A stretch of 64,000 nucleotides of DNA from Silene latifolia. Lineage: Eukaryota; Streptophyta; Magnoliopsida; Caryophyllales; Caryophyllaceae. The stretch is from NCBI RefSeq assembly GCF_048544455.1, contig NC_133530.1:19769748-19833747 (forward strand). Direction: 5' to 3'. The translations under genes were made by a program, and so were the position numbers. Of this stretch, positions 23,564 through 34,741 are shown one piece after another. A model generated the notes under the pieces. The model did not search any database. It was not told where the DNA came from and saw only the letters and a list, made by a program, of their open reading frames with translations. Positions within the stretch are counted from its first letter, which is position 1. Each line of letters begins with the position of its first letter.

Positions 23564-24563
23564 TGTGACATCCTCATATATTGCGGAAAAATAAACACGT
23601 AATTCTAGAATAAAACTGCATGGATATGTTTGTAATAGGTTCATTTGGGTAAAAACCTGTAATTTTTAAAACCTGAACCTGTTATAAAGATATCCAAATT
23701 GGAAGGTGTCAAACATACAAGGTCTAACTAGAAGAGTCAAAACATAACCATCGCTAAAGTCGCGAATAGCAAATTATACAACCAAATGTAAAGAGGGAGA
23801 CATATGTCCCTAAAATGTATGTGGCATAAAAAGTGTTTAAGGGTCACAATATAATAAAGTTAATCTAGGTTCCAAGGTTACTTTGCTCGCTAGCTCGTCC
23901 ATGTACCCCATATATGCATCACCTACCTGTCATTCGCATTTTATACAAATACGAAAGCCACAGTCAGTGGGGAGTAACTCCGAGTTCTCCCAGCCACGAA
24001 ATGTCATAATTAATATAACATGTAAACATAAGAATATGAATACGAATCACACAATGCCTTAGCATATAGATGCTAGACAATCGTGCTTATCATGTGAACA
24101 ATAATATAACAACACATAGTCCTAGCATGTGAATACTAGACCGACTCATACTACACTATCATGTGAATCACATAACATCCAGGAATCCAAACTCTATCAA
24201 CCATAGACGGCTTGCATCTCACCTTCTATGATTCATAGAATCATCAAACAAGAAAGGGCAATATATCAAAGACAGGCATAAGTTCTTAGCACGGTCAATA
24301 GTCACTCGGGTTTACTTAAAACAACTTTCATAAGGACTCGTAAAGAAACGGAAATTATTAAATAAATAAACTCGAACTAATTCCAATAAACTCGAACTAA
24401 CTTTAAATAAACTTATTAATGATTATTAAAATTAACGTATCGAATTATGATGAAATTAATTAATTAGCTAAGCATATATATATAAATCGTTAAATGATGT
24501 AATTAAATTCAAAATAGCAATTAAAAGAATTTTATCCAACTTAATAAAATACGGGGTGTTACA
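23564..24563 (-). repeat. 5' LTR of the LARD with a 2.46-kb internal deletion
   Basis: It matches the left LTR up to the equivalent of 17738 and resumes at the equivalent of 20204. Both sides of the break share CTC, pointing to microhomology-mediated deletion. Confidence 0.85.
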
Positions 24564-24982
24564 GGGTGAGCCTCTAATTTGCATAATTTTTTGTGTAAGA
24601 ACACATTTGGTTGAGCTTATTCAATTATTGAGAACCTTTTTTGAAAATGCAGGTTGCGCCATCTCGGTTCGTGGCGTTATAGAGGGTGGCCAACCGGCTG
24701 CGAGCTACTGTCGTCGAGGCACTTGTCGGCGGTCGAGGCCGTCAGGTATGAACCTTGTCCTATTCCGTTCTTGAATTTTTGATTTTCCAACTTTTCTTGT
24801 AATTGCTTGAAACGATTGACATGAGCCAATTTTGTTGTTTGCAGGGGGACCGTGAGCTGGAGCGAGAGTTGGCTCAGTCTCGGGAGGAGACAGCTCGCTT
24901 GTTGAGGGAGCTCGAGGTTCGAGACGCCGAGATTGCTGCTCTTGCGGCAAGAGTTGCGGAGCTGGAGGGCGACCAGCAGTAG

Positions 24983-25708
24983 TTTTGTCTAGTTTTTGTT
25001 TGTATTTTGGCCGTATTTTGCACATTTGTACATTTTGGACCTTGATTTTGAACATTTTGGACTTTGTTTGGGGCAAGAGCCCCCAGTTTGTTGTACATTT
25101 CCCTTTTTGTTGTATATAAGATGGCCTGAGTGCCTTTGCTGCTGGGTTGTGTTGCTTGTATCTGCAGGTTAGCTTTAAACAGGTTTGGTAGATGACGGTT
25201 TACGCCGTCATGCTGCCGAAATTTATATAGAAATAACGTAGAACATACATTTGTATATACACATGGCCTGAATTAGCGCAAAACGAAAGACTCAAAAGCA
25301 CGCATAAATGCAAAAAATTTGCCGGAAATGACCGGACGGTAGGGAGGGTTACCCCTAAAAAAAGATAAAAATAGAAACCTATAAGTTAGAAATGAAATGA
25401 AAAAGGAATAAAAGAAATATATAAATGAAACAAATATATACATTTTGAAATGAATTAATTTATAATGAAAATTATTTCATAAAAAATAACGAATTAAAAT
25501 GAAAATTATTTCTTAAAATGAAAATGTGCAAGTGTGGTAAAATGGCGAAAATGTCGATGTTGCCTCGAAATGCGTGCCCGCGGAATTAGGAAACACGAAA
25601 TATGGTAACTCCCACGTATTTGCCAAAATAATAACCCGTAGGAATAGAAAATTATTCGTCACGGAATTAGGAAAGATCCAACGCGGAAAATCACAGAAGT
25701 GTAACTGA
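24983..25708. other. Gap between the two antisense genes
   Basis: A T-rich 3' region follows the PMD gene stop (24983-25160), then AT-rich sequence with no ORF up to palindrome cluster 5. Confidence 0.45.
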
Positions 25709-25770
25709 GGAAGAGACGCAGCATGAGCTGCGTCCCTTTGAAGAGGCGCAGCAGGTGTTGCGCCTGTTCC
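25709..25770 (+). repeat. Palindrome cluster 5 (upstream of the intact antisense gene)
   Basis: Two units, GGAAGAGACGCAGCATGAGC and GAAGAGGCGCAGCAGGTGTTG, followed by CTGTTCCCAGGTGG. It ends 43 bp before the TATA box. Confidence 0.8.
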
Positions 25771-25812
25771 CAGGTGGCTCTGTTCTGGCAGATTTTTGGA
25801 AACAGAAATTAG

Positions 25813-25820
25813 TATAAATA
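25813..25820 (+). promoter_or_regulatory. TATA box of the intact antisense gene
   Basis: TATAAATA lies inside ATTAGTATAAATAG. The same 14 bases occur on the minus strand of each LTR around its own TATA box. It is 86 bp upstream of the ATG and 43 bp downstream of palindrome cluster 5. Confidence 0.7.
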
Positions 25821-25905
25821 GAGACGTCGATAGAGCTTTTATTCACACAATTCTTCCGTTTCTTCTTCGTCTTATTACATAAAATTCTCAAACTAATCTC
25901 TCATC

Positions 25906-27436
25906 ATGAATACTTTGGAGATTCGTTTAAAAGAATGGACCAACGAATTTTCAAACATGGAGAAATATGATATGGGCGCCTATAATCTTGGATCATTGTT
26001 GAGTTTGAAGCTTATCAAGGTTGTAAAACCATTTTTGGATGCTTGTCTTGATTATTGGGACCCGAATTACCATGTTTTTGCGTTCCCTGGAGGCGACATT
26101 TGCCCATTTCCTGAAGAAATTGCCGCGATTGGTGGGTGGGACCCAGAACACTTGCTTGCCATTCCTTCTACTTCGCAAGGGTACAAGAGCATATTTAGAG
26201 ACTTGCTTGGGTTGACTAGACTCGAGGTGGACCGTCTAGTGACCTCGAAGGGAGTGCGAATGTTGGACTTCATTGACCGATTTATTAAAAGGGCCGACCC
26301 CACCGTTTCTTATGTTGCTAGGCGGAGGGCATTTGGGTTTTGCTTGTTGCATGTATATGTCTTCCAAGGTCATGTTGATGAAGACTTGAGAGGTGATCCC
26401 CGTCTTCTGGGCCTTGTTGAGCAAATGGAGCTGCGCAGGAGCCCAACTTGTTTATGCTTAGGAGAGATCCTTTTGGGCTTGGATAATAGGAAATCCAACC
26501 GTGACCTACCGTATTTGGGAAGTCCCGTCATTCTGCAGGTAAAAGAACATTTTCTTCTTTTTCTTTTCTTCTTTTTTTTTTCGTTGTTTTCTTTCTTCTT
26601 TTTTCGTTTTTTTGTTTTTTTTTTGTTTTTTTTTTATGTCTAATACCCGCTTTTGGTAGGTCTGGCTTATGGAACGGCTTCGATTGATCGAGCCCCCAGT
26701 TCATGTTCCTTCTTATCGTGCTCGTTCGATTACAATGAGGACCAGGCTTTACATGGTGGACTTCACCCGAGTCTGCAATTATTGGGAGAACAAACTGAAG
26801 AGTGATGATGGCCCTTTGATTAGGTGGATTGTTCCATGGTGGCACCTCAAATCTGTCACCGGAGTGTCTTCTTTGGATCCTACTCGATCCGTGCGCATTC
26901 CTGGCTTGGAATTCATGGTGTGCATCTTCCCAGAAAGGCTGATGAGACAGGTTGGACTAAAGCAGACGATCCCGAAGCTTGATACTGTCCCTCAGACCGC
27001 TGTGGCGCTCACTACAGATAGACGAAGGGAGTGGGCCATTAAATGGGCCCAAAGGAACGTATGGTTCTTGAACTCTTCTGCGAATGCCTTATGGGTATCT
27101 GACTCTTATCTGCGATGGAGGGAAGCTACTACTCCGGAAGAGCGCGAGAGATTAAGGAAGCGCGAGCCTGTTGACTACAAGGTGCGCGAGGTGGAAAAGG
27201 AGAAAGAGAAGCATTTGACTGAGGGAGAGGAAGAAGCCGGGTTTCGAGTTGTTCATCCTTCGAAGAAACCGAAGACCTCTCCTGTCGTAGATAAAGTGAT
27301 TGACAAGAATGGGAAGTCGAGGCCTCGAGAAAGACCGTTGGTGATTAGGTCTGAAGTGGCGCAAGAGCGTCCGGCTCGAGGTCGTGACAAGAAGTATGAC
27401 AAGAATGACAAGAGCAAAGGGAAGATGGAGGAATAG
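25906..27436 (+). CDS. Intact spliced antisense gene of the Tat element (DUF7745-like)
   Basis: Two exons, 25906-26538 and 26660-27436, joined by a 121-bp pyrimidine-rich intron (CAG/GTAAAA ... GGTAG/GTC), give 469 codons without a stop. The N-terminal part has the pattern EWTNEF, YWDPNYHVFAFPGGDICP and EEIAAIGGW, which I recall from plant DUF7745 proteins, a family common in retrotransposon-associated genes. The C-terminus (from about residue 370) is highly charged and basic (KEKEKH, KKPKTS, RGRDKKYDKNDKSKGK), suggesting nucleic-acid binding or nuclear localisation. It lies antisense to gag-pol. A TATA box at 25813 lies 86 bp before the ATG. Its role in the element is unknown. The open frame contrasts with the broken gag-pol and PMD genes. 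Confidence 0.8.
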
Positions 27437-27981
27437 CCCGAGTCTTTATTATTATTTATTATTATTATTATTATTATTGTAATAAAAAGGTGGGGTTTTT
27501 AGAATCCTAGCCTATTTTTATTTTTTTTATTATGTAGCGTACTATTATTAGAAAATGAATGAAATAAAAAAGGTTAAATGGTTATGAAACCGTTGTGATT
27601 TTCTATTTATTATTCTTGTCGAATTCCAAATGCAATGCAAATGTCCTTCTATTTACATTTTAAAAATAATGGGTTGTATCCTGTGAAGGATTGCCTACGT
27701 ATTCATTTAGAAAATGAAATCAAACCCTTGCGCGTAGTTCGAGTAAATATAAAAGAATAATTGTTCTAAGCAAGAGCTTGTAATGAACTTAGAAAATAAG
27801 CATGAGCTTTTACTTACTCTGAAGGTGCGAATTTAATTTATTCAATGATATGAGGATGACAAATTTGTCAAATCGCAAGAGCAAAGTGACATTTAGCTTA
27901 TTTTAGCCTGGCCAAGGGCTGTTTATTTAGTGCCACAAGAGCGACACGTGAGGTTACGCGAGGCGCGTTTTTGTTCCTATT
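27437..27981. other. Spacer between convergent pol and antisense gene
   Basis: A non-coding stretch with an ATT/TTA run at 27449-27480. It must hold the 3' ends of two opposite transcription units. I see no plant-type terminator that can be named with confidence. Confidence 0.45.
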
Positions 27982-30900
27982 CTAGGCATAGTACCGTTTT
28001 AGTTGGTCAAGGTTTGTTGGGTTGGAAAACTCATTCCCATCTAGGTCTGTGATTCTAACCGCACCCCTTGGAAGTATGGATTTTACTAGAAATGGTCCGG
28101 CCCAATTAGGCTTGAATTTCCCGCGTGGGTCGACAGGTAAAAGAGCTCTAACCGATTTGAGTACTAAGTCTCCTTCCTTGATGTTTCTTGGCTTAACCCT
28201 TTTGTTGAAAGCTCGTTTGATACGTGCTTGATATGTTTGGACATTATGCAAGGCGCGTAGCCTACGTTCATCCAGGAGGATGAGTTCTTCATATCTATCC
28301 CTCTTCCAATCGGCTTCTGGGATTTGACTTTCGAGTAAAATACGCAAGGATGGTATCTCTAGCTCGACTGGCTGTACAGCTTCCATGCCGTAGGTCAAAT
28401 AGAAAGGAGTAGCCCCAGTGGGCGTCCTAACAGATGTACGATATCCCCACAAAGCAAAGGGTATCTTGCTTGGCCAATCTCGATAGTTGTCAATCATTTT
28501 CTTGAGAATTGTGACAACGTTCTTGTTTGCCGCCTCTACCGCGCCATTAGTCTGTGGTCTATAGGGCGAAGAGTGGTGATGCCTAATTTTGTACTTGGCT
28601 AGCAATTGCTCAGTCTCGGCTTGGAAATGTGATCCATTATCACTAATGATCTCATGTGGGCAACCATATCGACAGATGATGTTGTTTTGTATGAACTTTG
28701 CCACATTTTTAGCCGTAAGACTAGTGTAGGAAGCCGCTTCTACCCATTTGGTGAAATAGTCGATTGCCACTAGGATGAAACAGTGACCTCCTTTTCCGGC
28801 TGGGGTTATTTTCCCAATTATGTCAATTCCCCAGGCAGAAAATGGCCAAGGAGACATCATCGTATAGAGCAATGAAGGAGGGACATGTTGTACATTCCCG
28901 AAGATTTGGCAATTGTGGCAATGTCTTACGTATTTGATGCAATCGGATTCCATTGTGGTACAATAATACCCCAAACGTGTGATTTTCTTTGTCATCATGG
29001 GTCCACTCATGTGAGGACCACATTCTCCATCGTGGACTTCTTCCATCACTTCCTGTGCCTGTGAATGATCAAGGCAACGTAGGATTACACCAAGAGGTGT
29101 TCTTTTGTATAACTCTCCTTGCATGAGAACGTATTGGGAAGCTAGTAGGCGTATAGCACGTTGTCCTCTTTTGTCCATATCGGGTGGATAGGTACCGTTG
29201 AGCTTGAAATTCAGGATTACTTGGAACCAGGGTTCCTGCGCGATTTTCTCTTCATCGGTAATTTGGTGGACATAAGCTGGCTCTGATCGTCGTTCGATAC
29301 ACAAAGGCATTTCCACCATATGATATGGCATATTAATCAAAGATGCAAGTTTTGCAAGAGCATCTGCAAATTGATTTTCTTCCCGAGGTAGGTGTAGATA
29401 GGTCACGTTATCAAAGAATTGGGCGACTTGGTCTATTCTGGCTTGATAGGGTGCTAGGCTTTCGCTTCGGATTTTCCAAGATCCCGTAACGTGATTGATG
29501 ATCAGTGATGAATCCCCATGTACTCGGAGGTTCTTAATGCCTAAGCTCACTGCCGCTTGTAGTCCAATGAGACAAGCTTCGTATTCTGCAGCGTTATTTG
29601 TTACCTCGAAGTCGAGTTTGACAGAGATTGGTGTATGCTCGCCTTCAGGAGAAATGAGCAACACTCCTATTCCGAATCCTCTTAAATTTGATGCCCCATC
29701 AAAGTAAAGGTCCCAGGAGTCTACATCAGTTTGGAGTATATCCTCGTCCGGAAATGACCAAGTATCTATTGTTTGTGCATCATTTATGGGATTCTCTACG
29801 AAGAATTCGGCGACGGCGCGACCTTTTATAACTTTTAGAGGCACGTATTTGAGGTCGAACTCTGAGAGCATCAAGGTCCATCTTGCTAGGCGTCCGTTGA
29901 GGACGGATTTCTCGAAGAGGTATTTGACTGGGTCCATTTTGGAGTATATCTTGACGGAGTAGCTAAGCATGTAATGGCGTAGCTTCTTCGTTGCCCACAC
30001 AAGAGTGAGGCATGTCTTCTCGAGTTGTGAGTATTTACACTCGTACTCCAGGAACTTCTTACTAAGGTAGTAGATAGCCCTTTCTTCACTTCCTACAGTT
30101 TGAGCTAGCATGGCACCCATGGCTGTTTCAGTTACTGTGAGATATAAACCAAGAGGCTGATCTCGTTGAGGTGGCATGAGCACTGGTGGTTTAGCCAATA
30201 TCTCTTTGATTCGGTCAAATGCCTTTTGACAGTCATCATCCCACATGGTGTTGTCTGTTTTCTTGAGCTTTTTGAAGATAGGCTCACAAATCATGGTGAG
30301 TTTCGATATGAATCGACTTATATATTGCACTTTTCCTAGGAATCCTCTGACTTCTTTTTCTGTTTGAGGTTGTGGCATTTCGATCAGAGCCTTGATCTTG
30401 GAAGGGTCTATTTCTATACCTCGTTGGCTAACGACGTATCCCAGGAGTTTGCCAGACGTTACTCCGAATGTGCACTTCTGAGGATTGAGCCTCATGTTGT
30501 ACTTTCGTAGCCTTGCGAAGAATTTGCGAAGGTTCGCAATATACCCCTCTCTATCCTTGGACTTGACAATCATGTCTTCTACGTATACCTCAACTTCTTT
30601 GTGCATCATGTCATGTAAGAATGTAGTTGCGGTGCGTTGGTATGTAGCTCCGGCATTGATTAACCCAAACGACATTACTGTATAGCAATAGGTTCCCCAT
30701 TGAGTGACAAAGGCGGTCTTATGCATGTCTTCTATGGCCATTTTGATTTGGTTATAGCCCGCATATCCATCCATGAAGGATAGTAATGCGTGGTCTGCAG
30801 TATTGTCCACCAATATGTCGATGTGTGGTAGAGGGAAGTCATCTTTAGGACTTGCTTTGTTTAGGTCCCTAAAATCAACACAAACACGGATTCTTCCATC

Positions 30901-31437
30901 CTTTTTGGGTACAGGTACTATGTTGGCTACCCAGTCAGAATACTCGGAAACTTTGATGAACCCGGCTTTGAATTGCTTATCAACTTCTTCCTTAATCTTG
31001 AGAGCCCATTCCGTTCTCATTCGTCGAAGCTTCTGTTTTACAGGTTTGAAACCTAGCTTAATCGGAATTCTATGTTCGGCGATATCTCTGTCCATCCCTG
31101 GCATGTCTTTGTAGGACCAAGCGAAAACGTCTTTGAAATCGTTTAGGAGGTCTATGAAGTCGGTCCTTTAGGTAGAGCTCAAGGTAGTCCCTATCATAAG
31201 TTCTTGGGGTTCTAGTTCGGTTCCTACATTGATGGGTTCGGTGTCCTCTATTACTGATCCCCCTTCCCCTTCCTGTAGTATTTCTTTGGTTACGTAGGGA
31301 GCTATTTCGATTGAGTCTGGGTCTTGGTCATCCTCAGTATCATCGTAAACAGAATTGCACTCAAGATAACACAAAGAGTAAGCAGAACCTGATTTATTCA
31401 TATTAAAGTTTGAGAAAAGTTGGAACAAAGAAGCCAT
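27982..31437 (-). pseudogene. Tat pol: reverse transcriptase, two RNase H domains, integrase
   Basis: After a TAA at 31168-31170 the frame is open for about 1,060 codons. RT: VCVDFRDLNKASPKDDFPLP and FMDGYAGYNQI are intact, but the catalytic box reads VYVEDMIVKS, with GAA at 30577-30579 replacing the first Asp of YxDD. The first RNase H (LYLTVTETAMGAML) is degenerate, as in other Tat elements. The second RNase H has its acidic residues (LYFDGAS, NNAAEYEA, HGDSSLI, FADALAK). Integrase has the H/C zinc region (EVHDGECGPH...CHNC), then the DDE triad (WGIDIIG, IISDNGSHF, NGAVEAANK) and a GPFLVKSI C-terminal fold. It stops at 27982-27984, tail to tail with the antisense gene ending at 27436. Confidence 0.9.
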
Positions 31438-31614
31438 CTGATCTGTGGTCAGTGGCGGTAAAGGGACAGTGGTTGGGACATTTCCCGAACTACCGTGACT
31501 ACTCGAGGCTAAGCTAGGAGAAACAAAGGGAATGGGGATGACGACAGGAGGAGACTCCCTAGTGACTTCTCTAGACTCCGACTCTGACTCCGACTCCGAC
31601 TCGAACTCATCGTC

Positions 31615-32290
31615 TTATGGTTCTCCTTTGAACATCTCTCCTTCTCCAGTTGTGAGCTTGAAGAGTCTTCCTTGATTGTTGGTCCACTTGATTGATTTTC
31701 TCCATCCTTTCTGTTGACTCGCGTTAGTTTCTGTGATTAAAGCGGTGGGGTTGAAGCGATCGTCTTGAAGTATCATGGTAATGATCTCATCATGCGCGGC
31801 TCTAACAAATCGATCTTCTCCGAACAATAGACTAACAGCTTGTTCGTCTAAGCAAGGTGCTTGACGGGTTTTGACGGTAGGAACCGTTTCTGGAGGGATG
31901 AAGTAGCAATCGTGAAAGATCTCGATTCCGGCTAGCTTTCTCTCGAGATAGTGCCAAGGTTCGGGAAATCCGTGAAAGAGTTCTAGGCTTCCTTCCTTGA
32001 CAAAGTACCCATTTAAGGTAAGGAGATAGGGTCGCATTTGGACTCCTACATACTTACGGTTTTGAACTTGAGCAAGCATCTCGAGAACCTCCTCTTTAGT
32101 GGGTTTGTACCCTAGTCCAAGTGGTATCCTCTTTGAGTTGCCTTCCTTGTATGGTGTGAAGGTGTTTTTCCGAATAGGGTTCAAAGGTATTCCAGGGAAG
32201 TATCCCTGGGATTTGAGTATGTGGTTGACCACCAAGTTGGAGTATGGGCTGTAGTATAAGCCTATAAGGGTGCCAATTCGCTTTCTATGA
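31615..32290 (-). pseudogene. Tat protease-RT linker with G-patch-like segment
   Basis: Minus-strand sequence reads IGLYYSPYSNLVVNHILKSQ and then IPLGLGYKPTKEEVLEML, the G-patch-like segment usual between protease and RT in Tat polyproteins. The frame ends at a TAA at 31615-31617 inside GEP/DDEFESESESE. Upstream joins to the protease require frame changes near 32280. Confidence 0.7.
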
Positions 32291-32579
32291 CACTTACGCT
32301 TTGGAAACCCCCAAGTTCATATACTGGATCTGCAAGGACTTGATTGTTCGACTTCTTTTCGATTATTGCTTTGATGGGTTACGAAGTGATCGTCACTACT
32401 TTGCCATTTAGTGGGATCTTGATCTTTTGATTAAGGGTAGATGTCACTGCTTTGGAAGCGTGAATCCAGGGTCTTCCTAGGAGTATGTTGAAGGAAGCTT
32501 CAATGTCCACTATTTGGAACTTAACATTTCGCTCAATTAGCCATGTGGCTATGGTTAGGTTAACAAGTCCTACTACCTT

Positions 32580-33035
32580 TCATCGTGTACCATCATATGC
32601 GTGAACACCTTGATTGGTAGGGGTCCAATCCGACTCTTTCATGCCTAATTTGTATGCCGTTTTGAGGGGTATGACGTTGACCGCAGAGCCATCATCTACC
32701 AAGGTCATTGGCACATTCTTCTTTAGACAAATGACAGTGATGTAAAGAGCTAAGTTGTGACTAGCGCCAAAAGGTGGCAAATCTTCGTCTGAGAAAGTAA
32801 TAGGATTACTTAGCTTCGGTGATTCTTGGAAGACCAAGTTGACTACATCTTCGGGTGTCGAGTTATGTGCTACATTTAGCTTGGCCAAAGCTTGCAGTAA
32901 AGCTTGGCGATGTGGGAATGAACTTGCTACTAATTGCCGGATGAAAGATCGGCCTTTGTCTTCAGAATTGCTTGAGCAAATGGTCAGTGGAGTCATCTTC
33001 GTTATCATTTGGTGTGACAACGTTGGTTGGACCAT
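32580..33035 (-). pseudogene. Tat retropepsin-like protease region
   Basis: The motif TLVDDGSAVNVIPLKTAYKLG matches the aspartic protease box of Tat elements. The frame ends at a TGA at 32580-32582, but homologous-looking sequence continues past it (KVVGLVNLTI, NILLGRPWIHASKAV) to about 32380, where another stop (TAA) follows ITS. At least two nonsense codons therefore hit this region. Confidence 0.75.
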
Positions 33036-33858
33036 TTTGAGTAGTGCTTTGATATGGACGACCCGAACGAGTTAGGTGGTCCACGTCTTGGTCTTCACCA
33101 TCATGGACAATTTCTTTGACTAGGGAGTTTTCAATGAGATACTCGTCCTCATCATCATCGGCCCAAACTCCATTGATTGTAGCTAGTTCCCTCATTCTCA
33201 TGATTTCCTCTTCTAGTCGTATGATTTGGTCGACTAGTTTATCAACCACGGTGACTATTTCTTGCATAGTAGCATTTTGAGAGAAGATTAGTGGCACATG
33301 CTCCTTGGGTGTTGCGTTGGGATCATGTAAAGTTGTCACCACATTTTCTAATTCCCGAACTTGCCTATCCACACTTCTTGCCCATATGATGAAGTCGGAA
33401 ATGGTAGGGGAGATAGTAGAGTAGAACCCCTCATTCTCGATTGCGTAGACTTCATTTTCGACTGGAGAAATGAGATGTGAACAATCTAAGGTAGATTCGT
33501 CACTTGTAATCACTAGAACTCCAAGAGGATTCTGAGTGTTGTTGGGTTTACCTCCCGGCGGTATTGGTAATCGACCATCTTCAATCATGTCTTGAAGCAC
33601 ATTCTTCAATTTGTAGCATTTTTCTGTGTCATGCCCCTTGCCTCTATGGTATTCACAGTACGAGTTCTCGTCCCAGAATTTGGATTTCCTTTCGGGTTCG
33701 GGAGTAGGTCCAATGGGTTGAAGTTTGCTTTGCTTCATTAACCTTTTTAGAGCGTTGGAGTAAGTGTCCCCAAGATTTGTGAATTTCCTTGGTGGGGTAC
33801 TTTTCTTAGATGGCTCGAGAAGGTTAACCTCATGCATCGGTCTTGCTAGTGGAGCCAT
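32962..33858 (-). pseudogene. Tat gag C-terminus with zinc-knuckle-like motif
   Basis: The minus frame covers RPMHEVNLLEP, then CEYHRGKGHDTEKCYKLK at about residues 70-90. This C-x2-H-type cluster is where Tat gag proteins normally have their nucleic-acid-binding motif. An acidic linker and a leucine-rich stretch (IVTVVDKLVDQIIRLEEEI) follow. The frame overlaps the next one at 32962-33035, so a frameshift separates gag from protease. Confidence 0.75.
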
Positions 33859-34741
33859 ATGAACGACTTGTCGAGCCTTGGTATCCTCGACCTACCGTTT
33901 TGGACAAGAGCCCTTTACGGATGTCATCTTCGATCCTTGTCCCTAGTACGGTTAAGTCCTTGAAACTTTTGATGTTTTGGTATCTCAAATGATTGGCATA
34001 AATGGGTTTGAGATTGTCCACGAACTTCTCCACAAGGGTAGCCTCATCCGGGCGTTCAACTAGTTGGGTACTAGTCTTCCTCCACCTACTTAGGAAGTCG
34101 ATGAATCCTTCTTTGTCATTTTGGGTAAGAACCTCTAGAGTGCGCATGTTAACTTGGATCTCGGCATTATCCGCATATTGCTTGGCAAACTCGATCGCGG
34201 CATCTTCCCAAGTAGCGATCTTCTTATGGTCTAAAGAGTAAAACCATTACTTGGGGATAGTGTCAAGAGATGAAAGAAAGATCCTTAAGAACATCTCGGG
34301 TTTGATGCCTTTGATAGACATGTAATCCTTAAAAGCACGAATGTGGTTCAAAGGGTTTTCGTGCCCCTTCAATTTAGGGATATCCGTCATATTGAAGTTG
34401 GTTGGCAATTTGGAATTGACGGCCTCATACTTGCGATTGTTCTCCCTATAAATGTCATCCCCTTTGAGGTACGTCAATTTCTCCTCTAAGTATTGGAGTC
34501 TTTTCTCGGCTACAATTAGTCCCATGGGAGGATTTTCGTCCCTGGAATCATCCGCGTAGTCACCTATTACTTCACTTTCGTGAGGAGGCAATCTCCCCTC
34601 TACGGCGTAGATCCGGCCCTCGATGGTCTCAAGGCGATCATGGACTTGGTCGTGGGTAACTTGGATTTGGGCTAGCGCGGCTAGGATTCGATCATTACCA
34701 TCTTGAAGTTGGTGGAGGTTCGTTTCGCTGGTTCCAAGCAT
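33830..34741 (-). pseudogene. Tat gag, N-terminal and central part
   Basis: The frame starts MLGTSETNLHQ at 34741, with a predicted coiled coil (ILAALAQIQVTHDQVHDRLE) and a second helical stretch (EKRLQYLEEKL). The capsid-like core begins NFNMTDIPKLKGHENP. A TAA at 34247-34249 interrupts SLDTIPK/WFYSLD. The same frame continues through EFAKQYADNAEIQVN and LTQNDKEGFIDFLSRWR to about 33860, where a frameshift leads into the zinc-knuckle part. Gag forms the particle that packages element RNA. This copy cannot yield a full-length product without readthrough. Confidence 0.8.

Larger units (their letters stand above)
16995..24563 (-). mobile_element. LARD-like non-coding LTR retrotransposon
   Basis: LTRs begin TGTGACA and end GGTGTTACA on the plus strand. 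The TSD GGGTG is present at 16990-16994 and 24564-24568. The tRNA-iMet-type primer site beside the right LTR sets the orientation to minus. The 3.1-kb interior has no gag or pol. Long LTRs plus a non-coding interior fit a large retrotransposon derivative. The left LTR is 3,465 bp and the right only 1,000 bp because of an internal deletion. In the shared parts I count under ten differences in roughly 740 bases, so the insertion looks young. Confidence 0.85.
14384..24982 (+). pseudogene. Antisense plant-mobile-domain (PMD) gene of the Tat element, decayed and split
   Basis: Exons with consistent phase and GT/AG borders: 14384-14396, 15002-15279, 15388-16110, 16192-16353, 16439-16753, 16839-16991, 24653-24745, 24845-24982. 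Together they make about 625 codons. The start reads MTNRGDEAYTSG, followed by an acidic stretch. The PMD core has FWDTTSTFHMPFGEVGVTLEDYGIISGLP. A coiled-coil tail (RELERELAQSREETARLL...) ends the gene. In-frame stops lie at 16342-16344, 16742-16744 and 24680-24682. The LARD TSD GGGTG spans the donor of the sixth exon, so intron 6 now contains 7.6 kb. PMD proteins are transposon-related and several cellular members act in silencing. This copy is probably dead. Confidence 0.8.

Noticed and set aside
26528-26845. Lysine-rich minus ORF
   Set aside because: Antisense of the T-rich intron of the DUF7745-like gene.
32839-33075. Plus-strand ORF in the gag region
   Set aside because: Shadow of the minus-strand gag and protease frames.
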